Counted from the stretch's first letter, positions 8,928 through 18,657 are shown. The stretch: DNA of 64,000 nt from Anderseniella sp963700895 (GCA_963700895.1 CAVOZI010000013.1:49829-113828); one strand, 5' to 3'. Numbers and translations are program-made. The notes: generated by a model from the letters alone, not told the origin.

Positions 8928-9788
8928 TCACCCGGTTTCGATGGGCGTGTCCGGGTCGCTGCCCCAGTCCACCCAGGAGCCGTCATAGAGGCTGTTGCTG
9001 TTGTGCCCCAGCAGGGTCAGGCCCAGCGTCAGGATGGCGGCGGTTACGCCGGAGCCGCAGGTGGTGATGACCGGCTTGCCAAGGTCGATGCCGGCGTTCT
9101 GGAACACCTGCCGGATGTCTTCGCTCTTCTTTACCGTGCCGTCCGGGTTGAGGAGGGTGCGGTAGTGAACGTTTCTGGCGCCGGGCATGTGGCCGCCACG
9201 CATGCCCGCGCGCGGTTCGGGCTCCTCGGCGCGGAACCGGCCGGGTGAACGGGCGTCGGCCAGCTGCGCACTGCCAGAGTCGATGGCGCGCCGCACGTCC
9301 GCCTTGTCGCGCACGTTGGAAGCGGCAAACCGGGCGGTGAAGTGACGCTGCATGCGGGGCGCGGGCGGCATGGTTTCCACCGGCCGGCCTTCCGCCAGCC
9401 ACTTGGGAAAGCCGCCGTCGAGGATCGCCACGTCGGTATGGCCGAACGTGCGGAACATCCACCAAACCCTGGCCGCCGAAAACAGCCCTGCGCCGTCATA
9501 GACCACCACCCGCATGCCGTCGCCGATACCCATCTGACGCATACACGAGGAGAACTTCTCTGCCGGCGGCATCGTGTGCGGCAGCGGGCTCGACGTATCG
9601 GCGATCTCGTCGATGTCGAAGAACACCGCGCCTGGAATGCGCTGCTCGTCATACTCGGTGCGCCCGTCACGGCCAGCGTCAGGCAGGTAGTAGGAGGCAT
9701 CGACGACGACGATGTCCGGCGCGTCGAGCCGCTCTGCCAGCCAGGCGGTAGAGACCAGGTGTTCGCGTTCGACGGTAAGGTTTGGCAT
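8928..9788 (-). CDS. sseA: 3-mercaptopyruvate sulfurtransferase
   Basis: SseA moves sulfane sulfur from 3-mercaptopyruvate to thiol acceptors in the cytoplasm. The 286-residue product has two rhodanese domains. The C-terminal one carries the active loop CGSGVTA with Cys244, which is the mercaptopyruvate type; thiosulfate-specific enzymes have a basic loop instead. The ATG at 9788 (MPNLTVE) is chosen because sequence upstream is not homologous and would run into alaX. It starts 44 bp after alaX, which places a cysteine-catabolic enzyme behind a cysteine synthase. Confidence 0.93.
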   Translation of the reverse strand: MPNLTVEREHLVSTAWLAERLDAPDIVVVDASYYLPDAGRDGRTEYDEQRIPGAVFFDIDEIADTSSPLPHTMPPAEKFSSCMRQMGIGDGMRVVVYDGAGLFSAARVWWMFRTFGHTDVAILDGGFPKWLAEGRPVETMPPAPRMQRHFTARFAASNVRDKADVRRAIDSGSAQLADARSPGRFRAEEPEPRAGMRGGHMPGARNVHYRTLLNPDGTVKKSEDIRQVFQNAGIDLGKPVITTCGSGVTAAILTLGLTLLGHNSNSLYDGSWVDWGSDPDTPIETG

Positions 9789-9832
9789 GGACGGATGCTC
9801 GCTTGTTGCTTCTGGCGTCGAGGATGGGCGGA

Positions 9833-10558
9833 TCAGTCCAGCAGCGCAACCCGGAAGCGGCGGTTGTTGCGCCCCTTCTTCTCGACCTTGCTGATGGCGA
9901 TGCCGCCGATTTCCTTCGTCGAGGAAACGTGCGTGCCGCCGCACGGTTGCAGGTCGATGCTGCCATCCGCGCCAATGGCGACCAGCCGTACCTTGCCCGA
10001 GCCACGCGGCGGCTGCACCGACATGGTGCGCACCAGCCCCGGGTTGGCGTCGAGCTCGGCATCGGTGATCCAGCGCTGCGACACCGGGTGTCCGGCCGCC
10101 ACCAGCGCCTGCAGCTTCACGGTCAGTTCGTTCTTGTCGATGGCATCGGGGTTCTCGATGTCGAAGTCCAGACGCCCGCCATCCTCTGCGATCTGTCCGC
10201 CGGTGACGGGGAAGGGCACCAGCGCGCACATCAGGTGCAGCGCGGTGTGAACCCTCATCAGCTTGTACCGCCGCTCCCAGTGGAGGTTCAGGCTCACCTT
10301 GTCTCCGGGCTGCGGCAACGGGCTGCCTTCGGCTGGAACGTGGACGATTTGTGTACGATCCTCGCCATAGACCGTCGTGGCGATGGTGATCTCTCGCCCG
10401 TCCGCCAGCACCATTTTCCCAGTGTCGCCGGGCTGGCCGCCGCCGGTGGAATAGAAGATCGTGCGGTCAAGCACGATGCCACCGCGTTCGTTCACCTCAA
10501 GGACCGTGGCCGTGCAGGTCTTGAGATATGCGTCTTGCTGGAACAGGGCCTCGCTCAT
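9833..10558 (-). CDS. alanyl-tRNA editing protein, AlaX type
   Basis: AlaX proteins are free-standing relatives of the AlaRS editing domain and hydrolyse Ser-tRNA(Ala), and sometimes Gly-tRNA(Ala). This 241-residue product keeps the zinc-site motifs HxxxH (His104, His108 in RVHTALHLM) and CxxxH (Cys206, His210 in QPCGGTH), plus the STGGGQPGD loop near residue 37. The start at 10558 overlaps the cysK stop by 4 bp (ATGA), which implies translational coupling. Its length suits the AlaX-M group with a short N-terminal AlaRS-like barrel. Confidence 0.92.
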   Translation of the reverse strand: MSEALFQQDAYLKTCTATVLEVNERGGIVLDRTIFYSTGGGQPGDTGKMVLADGREITIATTVYGEDRTQIVHVPAEGSPLPQPGDKVSLNLHWERRYKLMRVHTALHLMCALVPFPVTGGQIAEDGGRLDFDIENPDAIDKNELTVKLQALVAAGHPVSQRWITDAELDANPGLVRTMSVQPPRGSGKVRLVAIGADGSIDLQPCGGTHVSSTKEIGGIAISKVEKKGRNNRRFRVALLD

Positions 10559-11601
10559 GCCGCTTCCGGATCGACGAAGACGCTTGGCACGGAAACCGGC
10601 CGCTCCAGCCACTGCGGTACCGGCAGTCCCTTGGAGCGCAGGAATTCCGGGTTGTAGAGCTTCGACTGGTAGCGGTTGCCATAGTCGCACAGGATGGTGA
10701 CGATGGTGTGCCCGGGTCCCAGTTCGCGGGCCAGCGCCATCGCCCCGGCAATGTTCACGCCGCTCGAGCCGCCCATGCACAGGCCTTCTTCCTGCAGAAG
10801 GTCGAACACGATCTGCACCGCCTCTTCGTCGCCGATGCGGCAGGCGAAATCGATGGGTGCCCCGTCCAGATTGGCGGTAATGCGGCCCTGGCCGATGCCC
10901 TCGGTTATGGAACTGCCCTCGGCTTTCAGTTCGCCGGTGGTATAGAAGCTGTAGAGCGCCGCGCCATGCGGGTCTGCCACGCCGATGCGGATGTTCTTGT
11001 TGCGCTCCTTGAGCGCCATGCCGACCCCGGCGACAGTGCCGCCCGAGCCTGCCGCGCAGATGAAGCCGTCCACCTTGCCATCGGTCTGCGACCAGATTTC
11101 CGGGCCGGTGGTTTCGATGTGAGCCTGCCGGTTGGCGACGTTGTCGAACTGGTTGGCCCAGATGGCGCCGCCTTCGCGTTCCTCGTTCAGCCGCGCCGCC
11201 AGCCTTCCCGAATACTTTACGTAATTGTTGGGGTTGCGGTAGGGCACGGCGGGCACTTCCACCAGTTCCGCTCCCAGCAGCCGCAACGCGTCCTTCTTTT
11301 CCTGGCTCTGCGTCTCGGGGATGACGATGACCGTCTTGAAGCCCAGCGCATCGGCGACCATGGCCAGCCCGATGCCGGTATTGCCGGCAGTGCCTTCCAC
11401 GATGGTGCCGCCGGGCTTGATCTGACCCTTCGCCAGTGCATCGCGGATGATGAACAGCGCGGCCCGGTCCTTGACCGACTGGCCGGGGTTCATGAATTCC
11501 GCCTTGCCGAGAATGGTGCAGCCCGTCAGTTCCGAGGCCTTGCGGAGCTTGATAAGCGGCGTGTTGCCAATGGCGGCAGTTACGTCTTGTGCAAATTGCA
11601 T
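10555..11601 (-). CDS. cysK: cysteine synthase A (O-acetylserine sulfhydrylase)
   Basis: This PLP enzyme makes cysteine from O-acetylserine and sulfide. The 348-residue product has the PLP lysine Lys44 in NPGQSVKDRAA, the substrate loop EGTAGNTGIG and the phosphate-binding GSGGTVAGVG. The EGLCMGGSSG segment near residue 270 is also typical. It is the first gene of a minus-strand unit followed by alaX, sseA, a GNAT and a DUF2842 gene. No operator or riboswitch is evident in the 104 bp upstream. Confidence 0.95.
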   Translation of the reverse strand: MQFAQDVTAAIGNTPLIKLRKASELTGCTILGKAEFMNPGQSVKDRAALFIIRDALAKGQIKPGGTIVEGTAGNTGIGLAMVADALGFKTVIVIPETQSQEKKDALRLLGAELVEVPAVPYRNPNNYVKYSGRLAARLNEEREGGAIWANQFDNVANRQAHIETTGPEIWSQTDGKVDGFICAAGSGGTVAGVGMALKERNKNIRIGVADPHGAALYSFYTTGELKAEGSSITEGIGQGRITANLDGAPIDFACRIGDEEAVQIVFDLLQEEGLCMGGSSGVNIAGAMALARELGPGHTIVTILCDYGNRYQSKLYNPEFLRSKGLPVPQWLERPVSVPSVFVDPEAA

Positions 11602-11705
11602 TGGGAAGACCCGGTTAGGCGCGCCGCCCGATGGCAGCCACGCGGCTCAACTTGAAGTGAGCGATCTTTTGCCGCCCCCGCTTTTGCTGTCAAGTTATGG
11701 CGCCA

Positions 11706-11945
11706 TCAGCCGGGTGCGTGCGCCACGCCGTCAAGCGGGCCTGGTTGCCAGGTGCGAAAGTCGTATCCCGGGTCAAGGGTAGAGGCAATGCATTCGGAGA
11801 CTGGCAGATAGTCTGAGTTCGGCATGTGGAACCAGCGCAGGAAATCGCCGGTATTGATGGCGCCGGACAGGTAGTAGTCCAGAATCTGCAGGCTGAACCA
11901 GTGATAGTCACCGCTCATGCAGCTGCTGATCAGGGTGATGTCCAA
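11706..11945 (-). CDS. hypothetical small protein (79 residues, TTG start)
   Basis: I do not recognise this protein. It is rich in aromatic residues (DYHWFSLQILDYYL, DFLRWFHMP), unlike the Arg/Pro/Ala-rich shadows common at this GC content. The TTG at 11945 is preceded by AGGTGA at six bases, a good ribosome-binding site; an ATG at 11918 would give 70 residues but has a poor one. It lies between the cyaC-like gene and cysK on the same strand. No signal peptide is seen. Confidence 0.5.
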   Translation of the reverse strand: MDITLISSCMSGDYHWFSLQILDYYLSGAINTGDFLRWFHMPNSDYLPVSECIASTLDPGYDFRTWQPGPLDGVAHAPG

Positions 11946-12035
11946 GCCGGATCACCTGTGCTTTTCATGACGGAGAGTGTGACACAGCAAGACCGGATTG
12001 ACCAGAACGGGGTTGGAAAAGCCGTGTCCCACTGC

Positions 12036-13758
12036 TCAAGTTGTATCAAGACGTCCGATCAAATTGCTGATTTCACTTGAGGTTTTAAAACCGAGACACG
12101 TGATTTCACGGGATCTCCCTCGAATCTCGGCACGGAGAAGGTCAACCCCTTCCAGGTTGATTCCAGCCGCGGCCAGCGTCGCTTGCGATGTCACCGCCTC
12201 GACGCCGAGGTCCTTGCTGAGGCTCTCAAGCCGGCTGGCGGTATTCACCGTGTCGCCGAGCGCCGTCACCCGGTCACCGGCGCTGTGGACCCGGCTGGTG
12301 CCGACGCGCCCCAGAATGCACTCGCCGGTGTGAATGCCGATGCCGAACCGCATTGGCTCGGTCATTACCGATGCTTGTGCGTCATTGACAGCGTCGACAG
12401 CGGCGGCGATCTGGCTGGCTGCCCGCAAGGCTGCCCGCGCGCCATCAGCTGCGCTGCCCTCCATGCCGAACAGCGCCATGATGCCGTCGCCCATGAACTT
12501 GTCGACATAGCCGCCATTGGCGGCGATGACGTTGCTCATGGCCGCCAGGTACTGGTTGAGAATGAACACGACATCATAGGGCAGGCGGCCTTCGGAAAAC
12601 CGGGTGAAGGCGCAGGTCGATGAACATCACGGTTACGGTGTGCTCCACGCCGGCCGAGTAGGCGTCCTGCCGCACGATGCGCGTGTCGCCCGCGGCGGGC
12701 ACCAGCGTGATGATCGAGAGATCGCCGCGCGGCCGGACCTGGCAGGCGAGGCGGATATCGGGCGTGGTGATGCCGGCGCGTTTCAGCGTCTGCAACTCTT
12801 CGGCGCGGGGCGGTTCCAGGTGTTCAAGGCCGCTCAGCACCTGCACCCGGCAGGTCGAGCAGCGGGCTCGCCCGCCACAAACGCTGGCGTGGGGAACCTT
12901 CGACATCCGCGAGATTTCCAGAAGCGTGAGGCCTGCAGGCGCCGTGCGCGTTGTTTCGTTGTTGTAGGTCACGCTGACCTTGCTCTTCATGTTGCCGAGC
13001 ACCACCTGGACCGCCTTGATGGCGGCCAGGAGCATGATTGCAGCCAGCGTGAGATAGAGCGCCACGTCCATCATGCCGATGAGCCGGGCGTACTGGTCCG
13101 GCGGCAACGGCATGCCGGGCGGCGGGGTGCCGTCCTGCATGCGCGCCGCACTCTCGAAGCCCGCAAAGGCAAGCACCGGGATCAGCACCGCCGCCGACAG
13201 CAGCACCGGCTGCCAGCGCGGAAACCACCGGCGGAACCTGATCCACATGTAAAGCCCGATGCAGCCATGTACCCACACCAGCGAGATGAGTGCCGCCTGC
13301 CGCCACGCTTCGCCCGGCCACATGGCCCACAGCGCATAGGCGTAGTTGTCGTTGACGCCGAACATCTCGTGCGCAATGCGCGTGCCGATCAGGTGGCGGG
13401 CCAGCAGCACCGGAATCAGCAGCCCGAACGCGATCTGGATCAGCCCCCGCACCGAGATTGCCGAAAGCCGCCGTGACAGGATTTTCTCCACGCCCAAAAC
13501 CGCATGGGCAATGGCGGCCACCATGAGGATGGCGGTACCCGGCAGGCTGCGGGTAACCGCAGTGCGCACCTCGCGCACTGCCTCCATCGCCTCGAGCGAG
13601 ACCAGCCCCAGTGCGTGGTTGACAAGGTGGGTCGTGACAAACGCAAACAGGATGAGCCCCGACACCAGCCTGACTTTGCGCACAGTGAGCCAGTGCGGCA
13701 GACGGCGCGGCCGTGCGCCGGTTTGTGAGGTGCTGCTGGTGGCGGTGCCGGGTGTCAT
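12036..13758 (-). CDS. CyaC-like membrane adenylate/guanylate cyclase with 2Fe-2S domain (frameshifted)
   Basis: Domains in order: about six transmembrane helices (residues 30-250) resembling a succinate-dehydrogenase-type cytochrome b anchor with candidate heme histidines (His44, 48, 85, 122, 130, 164); a ferredoxin-like 2Fe-2S domain with Cys294, Cys300, Cys303 and Cys339; then a class III cyclase domain with MFIDLR, FMGDGIMALFG, GIGIHTGE and NTASRLES. Sinorhizobium CyaC, described as quinone/redox-responsive, has the same layout. A frameshift near 12609-12613 splits the cyclase domain; two bases restoring the GCGC run give DLRAFTRFSEGRLPYDVVF. It starts three bases after the FkbM gene stop. 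Confidence 0.85.
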
Positions 13759-13761
13759 GGA

Positions 13762-14601
13762 TCAGTTCGGTTCGAACAGCCAGCTTCCCTTCAGCGGCCA
13801 GAAGCATAGCCCCAGCGGGGCGAGCCACCGGACGAGCCGCAAGCCGCTGCCCGGTTCATGGTCCGATTGGGAAATGCGCATATGTCCAAGCCGCCTGAAC
13901 ACCCGTGCAGTTACCCCGGCCGCCTGGAGCCAGCGCACAATCCGCGTCATCCCGCGTGTCTCGCCAAGCAGCATTTGCGGGTGCAGCGAAAGATGAACGC
14001 CAGAAAGCGGCAGCTTGAACAGGGCATCTGCCTCGTCGAGGATAATGTACTCGCCACCCTCGATGTCGATCTTCAGAAAGGCGGTCTTGTCGCCGGTGCA
14101 GTGACTGGCCAGTTGCTCCGGCGTGATTGTCTCCACTTCCCAGGCGGTCTGCATGTTGTCGTGCACCAGCGACGACATGGAATCCCCGCCCTTGCGCCGC
14201 GAGCCAAAGCGGATGCGGCCGGGTGCGAGTGACAGGGCCCTGTCCACCACCTTGATCGAGCCTGCAAGCGCCGGGTTGAGGGCGATGTTGCGCCGCAACG
14301 AGGCGAGGGCGAACGGATCCGCCTCGACCGCCGTTACCGTGCTGCCATGGGCGGCGGCAAAAAGTGCGGTCGGACCGATCCACGTGCCGATGTCGAAGAA
14401 CTGGATGTTTTCCCCGGCATGGCGCGCGATGATGTCGAGCGTATCGGGCTCCCACGTCCCGGCCTCGAACTTTGCCCAGAAGCGGGTCTCCCCATCGTCG
14501 GTGCAATGGACCGTGAAGCGAGCGCCGGCCGCGGCAATCTCGCGGACAGGGGTTGAGGAGGGCATGGGCTTGGCGATGGTGGAACCGGCGTGCTGTTGCA
14601 T
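13762..14601 (-). CDS. FkbM-family methyltransferase
   Basis: This SAM-dependent O-methyltransferase of 279 residues has motif I IQFFDIGTWIGPTALF, the acidic motif II VEADPFALASLRRNI and the family hallmark FLKIDIEGGEY. FkbM enzymes often methylate sugars or other small metabolites, and many lie in glycan loci. The gene is immediately upstream of the cyclase with a 3-bp gap, so the two are probably co-transcribed. It is divergent from the TPR-sulfotransferase at 14763. The substrate is unknown. Confidence 0.88.
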   Translation of the reverse strand: MQQHAGSTIAKPMPSSTPVREIAAAGARFTVHCTDDGETRFWAKFEAGTWEPDTLDIIARHAGENIQFFDIGTWIGPTALFAAAHGSTVTAVEADPFALASLRRNIALNPALAGSIKVVDRALSLAPGRIRFGSRRKGGDSMSSLVHDNMQTAWEVETITPEQLASHCTGDKTAFLKIDIEGGEYIILDEADALFKLPLSGVHLSLHPQMLLGETRGMTRIVRWLQAAGVTARVFRRLGHMRISQSDHEPGSGLRLVRWLAPLGLCFWPLKGSWLFEPN

Positions 14602-14762
14602 CGAAAAACCGTAGCCTCAGGCCGGTGCGCCGGCAAGGGCGCATGCTCACGCTGGTCTCATGGCTTGCACGAGCCGCCTTCCGGACGGTACAGGTAACAC
14701 CACCGTAGAAAACCGGCGCGGCACCGAATTGCAAGGCTGCCGCACAAGGATTGAATAGTTTC

Positions 14763-16706
14763 ATGTCTTCGCCACAAGGGGCCGCGCCCCCGCAGCACGC
14801 CATCAATGAATTGCTCGACCTGTTCAACCGGGGCCAGCTTGACGAGGTGCGCAATCGCGCCGGTGTGCTGCTTCGCCAGTACCCGGCCGCGGTCATGCTG
14901 TGGAACCTGCTGGGGGCATCAAGCGCCCAGTCCGGCCAGTTCGAAGCTGCCGAACAGGCATTCCGCAAGGCGACGGAACTTGCGCCGCGCCAGCCGCTGC
15001 TGTTCAACAATCTCGGCAACGTGCTGCAGCAGCTCGGCCGGGCAGGCGAGGCGATAGAGTGTTATGCCAAGGCGATCCAGCTGAAGCCGGATTATGCCGA
15101 TGCCCATTACAACAAGGGCCTCGCGCTGGCTGAACTCGACAAGCTTGACGACGCGTCGGCCAGCTACCGCCAGGCGCTGAAGTTGAGGCCCGATTATCCG
15201 GAAGCCTTGCTGAATCTTGGCAACGTGCTGAAACAGCAAAACCGCCCGGAAGAAGCAGTCGAGTGCTACAATCTCGCCTTGCGGATAAGGCCGAACCTGG
15301 CTGACGCCCACAACAATCTCGGCAACGTGCTGCAGGACATGGGCCGGCTCGATGATGCCGTGGCCAGCTACAACCGCGCGCTGATGCTCAACCCCGCCTT
15401 TGCCGAGGCGCACATGAATCTCGGTAACGCGCTGCAGGAGCAAGGCAAGTTTGACCAGGCTGTGACCAGCTACAACCGCGCCCTGTCGCACGAGGCCGGG
15501 TTGGTGGCGTGCTGGGGCAGCCTCATCGAGTTGCATGAACGCTCCAATGACCTTGCCGCGGCTGCGACTGTATTGGACCGGGCGCGCGCTCACTTTGGTG
15601 AAAGCTTGCCGGTAGAGCTGAAGATCGCCGATGCCACGCTCAAGCTGCGCAATGATGATCATCAGGGTTGTCTGGACGTGCTCGCTCACGTTGTTCCGGG
15701 CGAGCTTTCAGGCGCCTTGTATGACAAATTTTTCGAATTGAAGGGCAAATCACACGAAGTTCTGGCCGATTACGCTGCTGCCTTTGCCTGTTTCGAAGAG
15801 CAGAACGCCTACGCCCGCAGCCAGAACACTCGCCTTGAAGGCCCTGCACATGCCTATGCCCGCAATGTCTTGGCGCGCGCTGACATGCTGGAGAAATCTG
15901 CTGGCGAGGCTGGCCCGGCAAGGGCAGGCGAGGGGGCAAGCGGGTCTCCCGTCTTCCTTGTCGGCTTTCCCCGCTCCGGCACCACATTGCTCGATACGCT
16001 GATGCGCGGCCATCCGGACATCGCCGTAGTGGAAGAAGAGCCGATGCTCGACCGCGCCACGGCGACGATCGGTGAATTCCGCAGCCTTGCGGAAATCGAG
16101 GCGCTGACCAGTGACCAGCGCTCGGCCATGCGCGCTGCCTACCAGTCGGAACTGGGCCGTCACCTGCCTGAGGGCGAACGCTCGGTGGTCATCGACAAGC
16201 TGCCGCTCAACATCGTGCGCGTGCCAGAGATCCTGGCCATGTACCCGGATGCCAGATTCATCCTGGTGCTGCGCCATCCGCTCGACTGCGTGCTGAGCAA
16301 TTTCAAGCAGTTGTTCAAGATGAATGAAGCGATGTACCTGATGACGTTGCTGCAATCCGCGTGCGGTTTGTATGACGCCGCCATGCGGGTGTTCCTCGCC
16401 AGTGAGCAGCGGTACGGCTTTTCCTGGCACTCCATCCGCTACGAGGACCTGATCGCGGACACTGAAGCGGAAGCCCGCAAACTGATCGGATTTCTCGGGC
16501 TGGAGTGGAACGATGCGGTGCTTGACCACCAGGCCACCGCCCGCAAGCGCCAGCGCATCAACACGCCCAGCTACTCGCAGGTCATCAAGCCGATCTACAA
16601 GACGTCGGCGCAACTGTGGAAACGCTATGAAGCCCAGCTGGAACCCTACCGGCCACCTCTGGAGCCGTGGATTGCACGGTTCGGCTATGGCGCGGATGAC
16701 GAGTAG
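14763..16706 (+). CDS. tetratricopeptide-repeat sulfotransferase
   Basis: The 647-residue protein has an N-terminal array of about seven TPR units (residues 15-260; repeated core A-x-x-N-L-G-N-x-L), a linker, and a C-terminal PAPS-dependent sulfotransferase domain. The 5'-phosphosulfate loop is GFPRSGTTLL near residue 400 and the 3'-phosphate motif is LVLRHPLDCVLSNF near residue 500. It probably sulfates a protein, lipid or glycan in the cytoplasm. The ATG at 14763 is preferred to the TTG at 14751, because AAGGA at 14746-14750 abuts the TTG. It converges on a second gene of the same architecture 9 bp downstream. Confidence 0.9.
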   Translation: MSSPQGAAPPQHAINELLDLFNRGQLDEVRNRAGVLLRQYPAAVMLWNLLGASSAQSGQFEAAEQAFRKATELAPRQPLLFNNLGNVLQQLGRAGEAIECYAKAIQLKPDYADAHYNKGLALAELDKLDDASASYRQALKLRPDYPEALLNLGNVLKQQNRPEEAVECYNLALRIRPNLADAHNNLGNVLQDMGRLDDAVASYNRALMLNPAFAEAHMNLGNALQEQGKFDQAVTSYNRALSHEAGLVACWGSLIELHERSNDLAAAATVLDRARAHFGESLPVELKIADATLKLRNDDHQGCLDVLAHVVPGELSGALYDKFFELKGKSHEVLADYAAAFACFEEQNAYARSQNTRLEGPAHAYARNVLARADMLEKSAGEAGPARAGEGASGSPVFLVGFPRSGTTLLDTLMRGHPDIAVVEEEPMLDRATATIGEFRSLAEIEALTSDQRSAMRAAYQSELGRHLPEGERSVVIDKLPLNIVRVPEILAMYPDARFILVLRHPLDCVLSNFKQLFKMNEAMYLMTLLQSACGLYDAAMRVFLASEQRYGFSWHSIRYEDLIADTEAEARKLIGFLGLEWNDAVLDHQATARKRQRINTPSYSQVIKPIYKTSAQLWKRYEAQLEPYRPPLEPWIARFGYGADDE

Positions 16707-16715
16707 GCCAGCGGC

Positions 16716-18432
16716 TTACTTGCCCGCCTCGTAAGCTGCAATCTCGTCCTTCAGCAGCTCGGCCAGCGGCGCCAGATGCTTCTCGTAGCGCTTCCATTTG
16801 CCGACTGACGAAGAATAGATCGGCTGGCGCACCTGCAGCATGGAGGCAGTGCGCACCTCGCTGCGGGCGTTCATGAAGTCGAGGCAAGCGTCTTCCCAGT
16901 CCAGCCCGATGAACGATACCAGCCGGCGCGACTGCTCTTCCGGGTTGGCGATGACGTCTTCATAGCGCACGCGGGTCACGTTGTCCGGCGTTTCCCTGAG
17001 CCAGAACTGCATCAGCGCCTCGTGCCGCTTGTAGGCGTTGGCGAGGCGGGTGAAGTCGTAGGTATAGATCAGCGCATTTTCACTGAACAGCTCGGTGAAC
17101 GCCGACCAGCACACGTCCATCGGGTGGCGCTGGCAGTCGATGATCCGGGCATTCGGGAACATCGCCAGCACGGGTCCCACGTGCTCCCACGTCGACAGCG
17201 ACTTGTCGATGACGCGGGCGGCCTTCGACAGGCGCAGGGCGTTGGCCTCCAGATAGGCATTGGCACACTCGCTGTTGCGCTGCTTGCTGAGCGGATGCAG
17301 CGAATTGACGAGATACTGAACCAGTTCAAGCTCGCCCGCACCACTGACCTGAGAATGGGCCGCAAGGATCTGCTCGATCAGCGTGGTGCCGGAGCGCGGC
17401 ATGCCGGTCACGAACACCGGTTTCTTGCTGTCGCTGCCCAGTTCGCCAGGGTTTTCCTTGATCCACTTCGAAAACACGTTCGCTTGTTCGCGCACCACCA
17501 TGTCGCGCTTCACGTCGTGCTCGGCATCGCGGTTGACCAGCGCCGCGCTCTGGCAGAAGGCCTCGAATGCTGCGTCATAGTTGCCCGCAGCCTGGTTCAT
17601 CAGCGCGAAGCCGGAATAGAGCGCCGAGCGGTCGGTGGCCGAGCGGCCGTCATTGCCCGGCAGGAATGACCGGGTGGCTTCAAGCTCCGCGCTGACGTCC
17701 TGCCCCTTCTTCAACAGCCGCCCCTGCACCTGCCGGGCATGGCCGCTGCCCGGCGAGTACTCCAGCGCCTTGGCCACCCAGTCCCGCGCCGCGTCGGCAT
17801 TGCCGCGAAGTCATCTCCAGCGTGGCGAGAAAGACGCAAATGTCGGCCTGCCGTTGGCCGAAGCCCAGTGCTTCGATGTAGGTCCGGCGCGCGTCATCGG
17901 TCTGACCGGCCTGGTCGAACGCATCTGCCAGCGCCAGCTTGCTGTCCAGGCCGGGAAGCTTGCGGGCAAGCCACGCCCGGTGCTGCACCACTTCATGGCG
18001 TCGGCGCAGATTGGCCAGCGTGGCGGCAGTGTTCTGCCGCACCGCCTGTTCTGTCGGCGCGATGGTCATCGCCTTGCGATAGAGCTTCAGCGCCTCCAGC
18101 GGGCGCAGGTCATCGGCAAGCGTGGCCGCGCCATTGACCAGGGCAGGCAGGAACTCCGGCGCCAGCGCCACCGTCTGCTGGTAGGCATTGATGGCCTGCT
18201 GGAACAGTCCGGCAAACTCGCTGGCGATGGCAGTAAGGAAGTGCAGCTCGGCATTTCGCGGCTCGATGGACAGCATCCGGTTCAACAGGTCGCCCGCGCC
18301 GCGATAGTTGCGCTGGCCGATCAGCTGCTTGGCGGCGGCGATGCCTTTCTGGATCTCCGGGTGCTTCGAGGCGGGCAGCTGGCTGAACCGGGACGAGGCG
18401 CGGGCAGCCTTGGTTTGTCGCGTGGCGGTCAT
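16716..18432 (-). CDS. tetratricopeptide-repeat sulfotransferase, second copy (frameshifted)
   Basis: The N-terminal half (about 200 residues) is TPR-like (YRGAGDLLNRMLSIEPRNAE and further repeats). The C-terminal half is a sulfotransferase with GMPRSGTTLIEQIL and CQRHPMDVCWSAF. The halves are in different frames: near 17803-17808 a net +1 (or -2) change separates LEMTS from NADAARDWVAKALEY, and restoring a GC pair reads LEMTSRGNADAARDW. Corrected length is about 572 residues. It is related to its convergent neighbour but clearly diverged, so this is an old pair rather than a recent duplication. The target molecule is unknown. Confidence 0.85.
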
Positions 18433-18582
18433 GGAATGCTTTCAGGATGCGATACGTTCTTGATGTGAGCCGGAAACTACAGGGTTTACCGGGACCACCG
18501 CAATAGCAGAAGCCTTTGGGAGGGAGCCAAAGCACAACGCCCGCGGCAGACACGCAGGTCTGTCACGGGCTTTGCTGGAAAC

Positions 18583-18657
18583 TGGCTCCGCGGCAGGGAT
18601 TCGAACCCCGGACCGATCGGTTAACAGCCGATTGCTCTACCACTGAGCTACCGCGGA
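18583..18657 (-). tRNA. tRNA-Asn (GTT)
   Basis: A full cloverleaf on the minus strand: acceptor TCCGCGG/CCGCGGA, D arm GCTCAGTGGTAGAGC, anticodon loop CTGTTAA (GTT), T loop TTCGAAT and an encoded CCA at the 3' end (18583-18585). It lies in the gap between the second sulfotransferase and the small membrane-protein gene. Confidence 0.97.

Noticed and set aside
8928..10229. Longer sulfurtransferase start upstream of 9788
   Set aside because: The added 147 residues are antisense-like, overlap alaX in another frame, and lack homology; MPNLTVE is the normal start.
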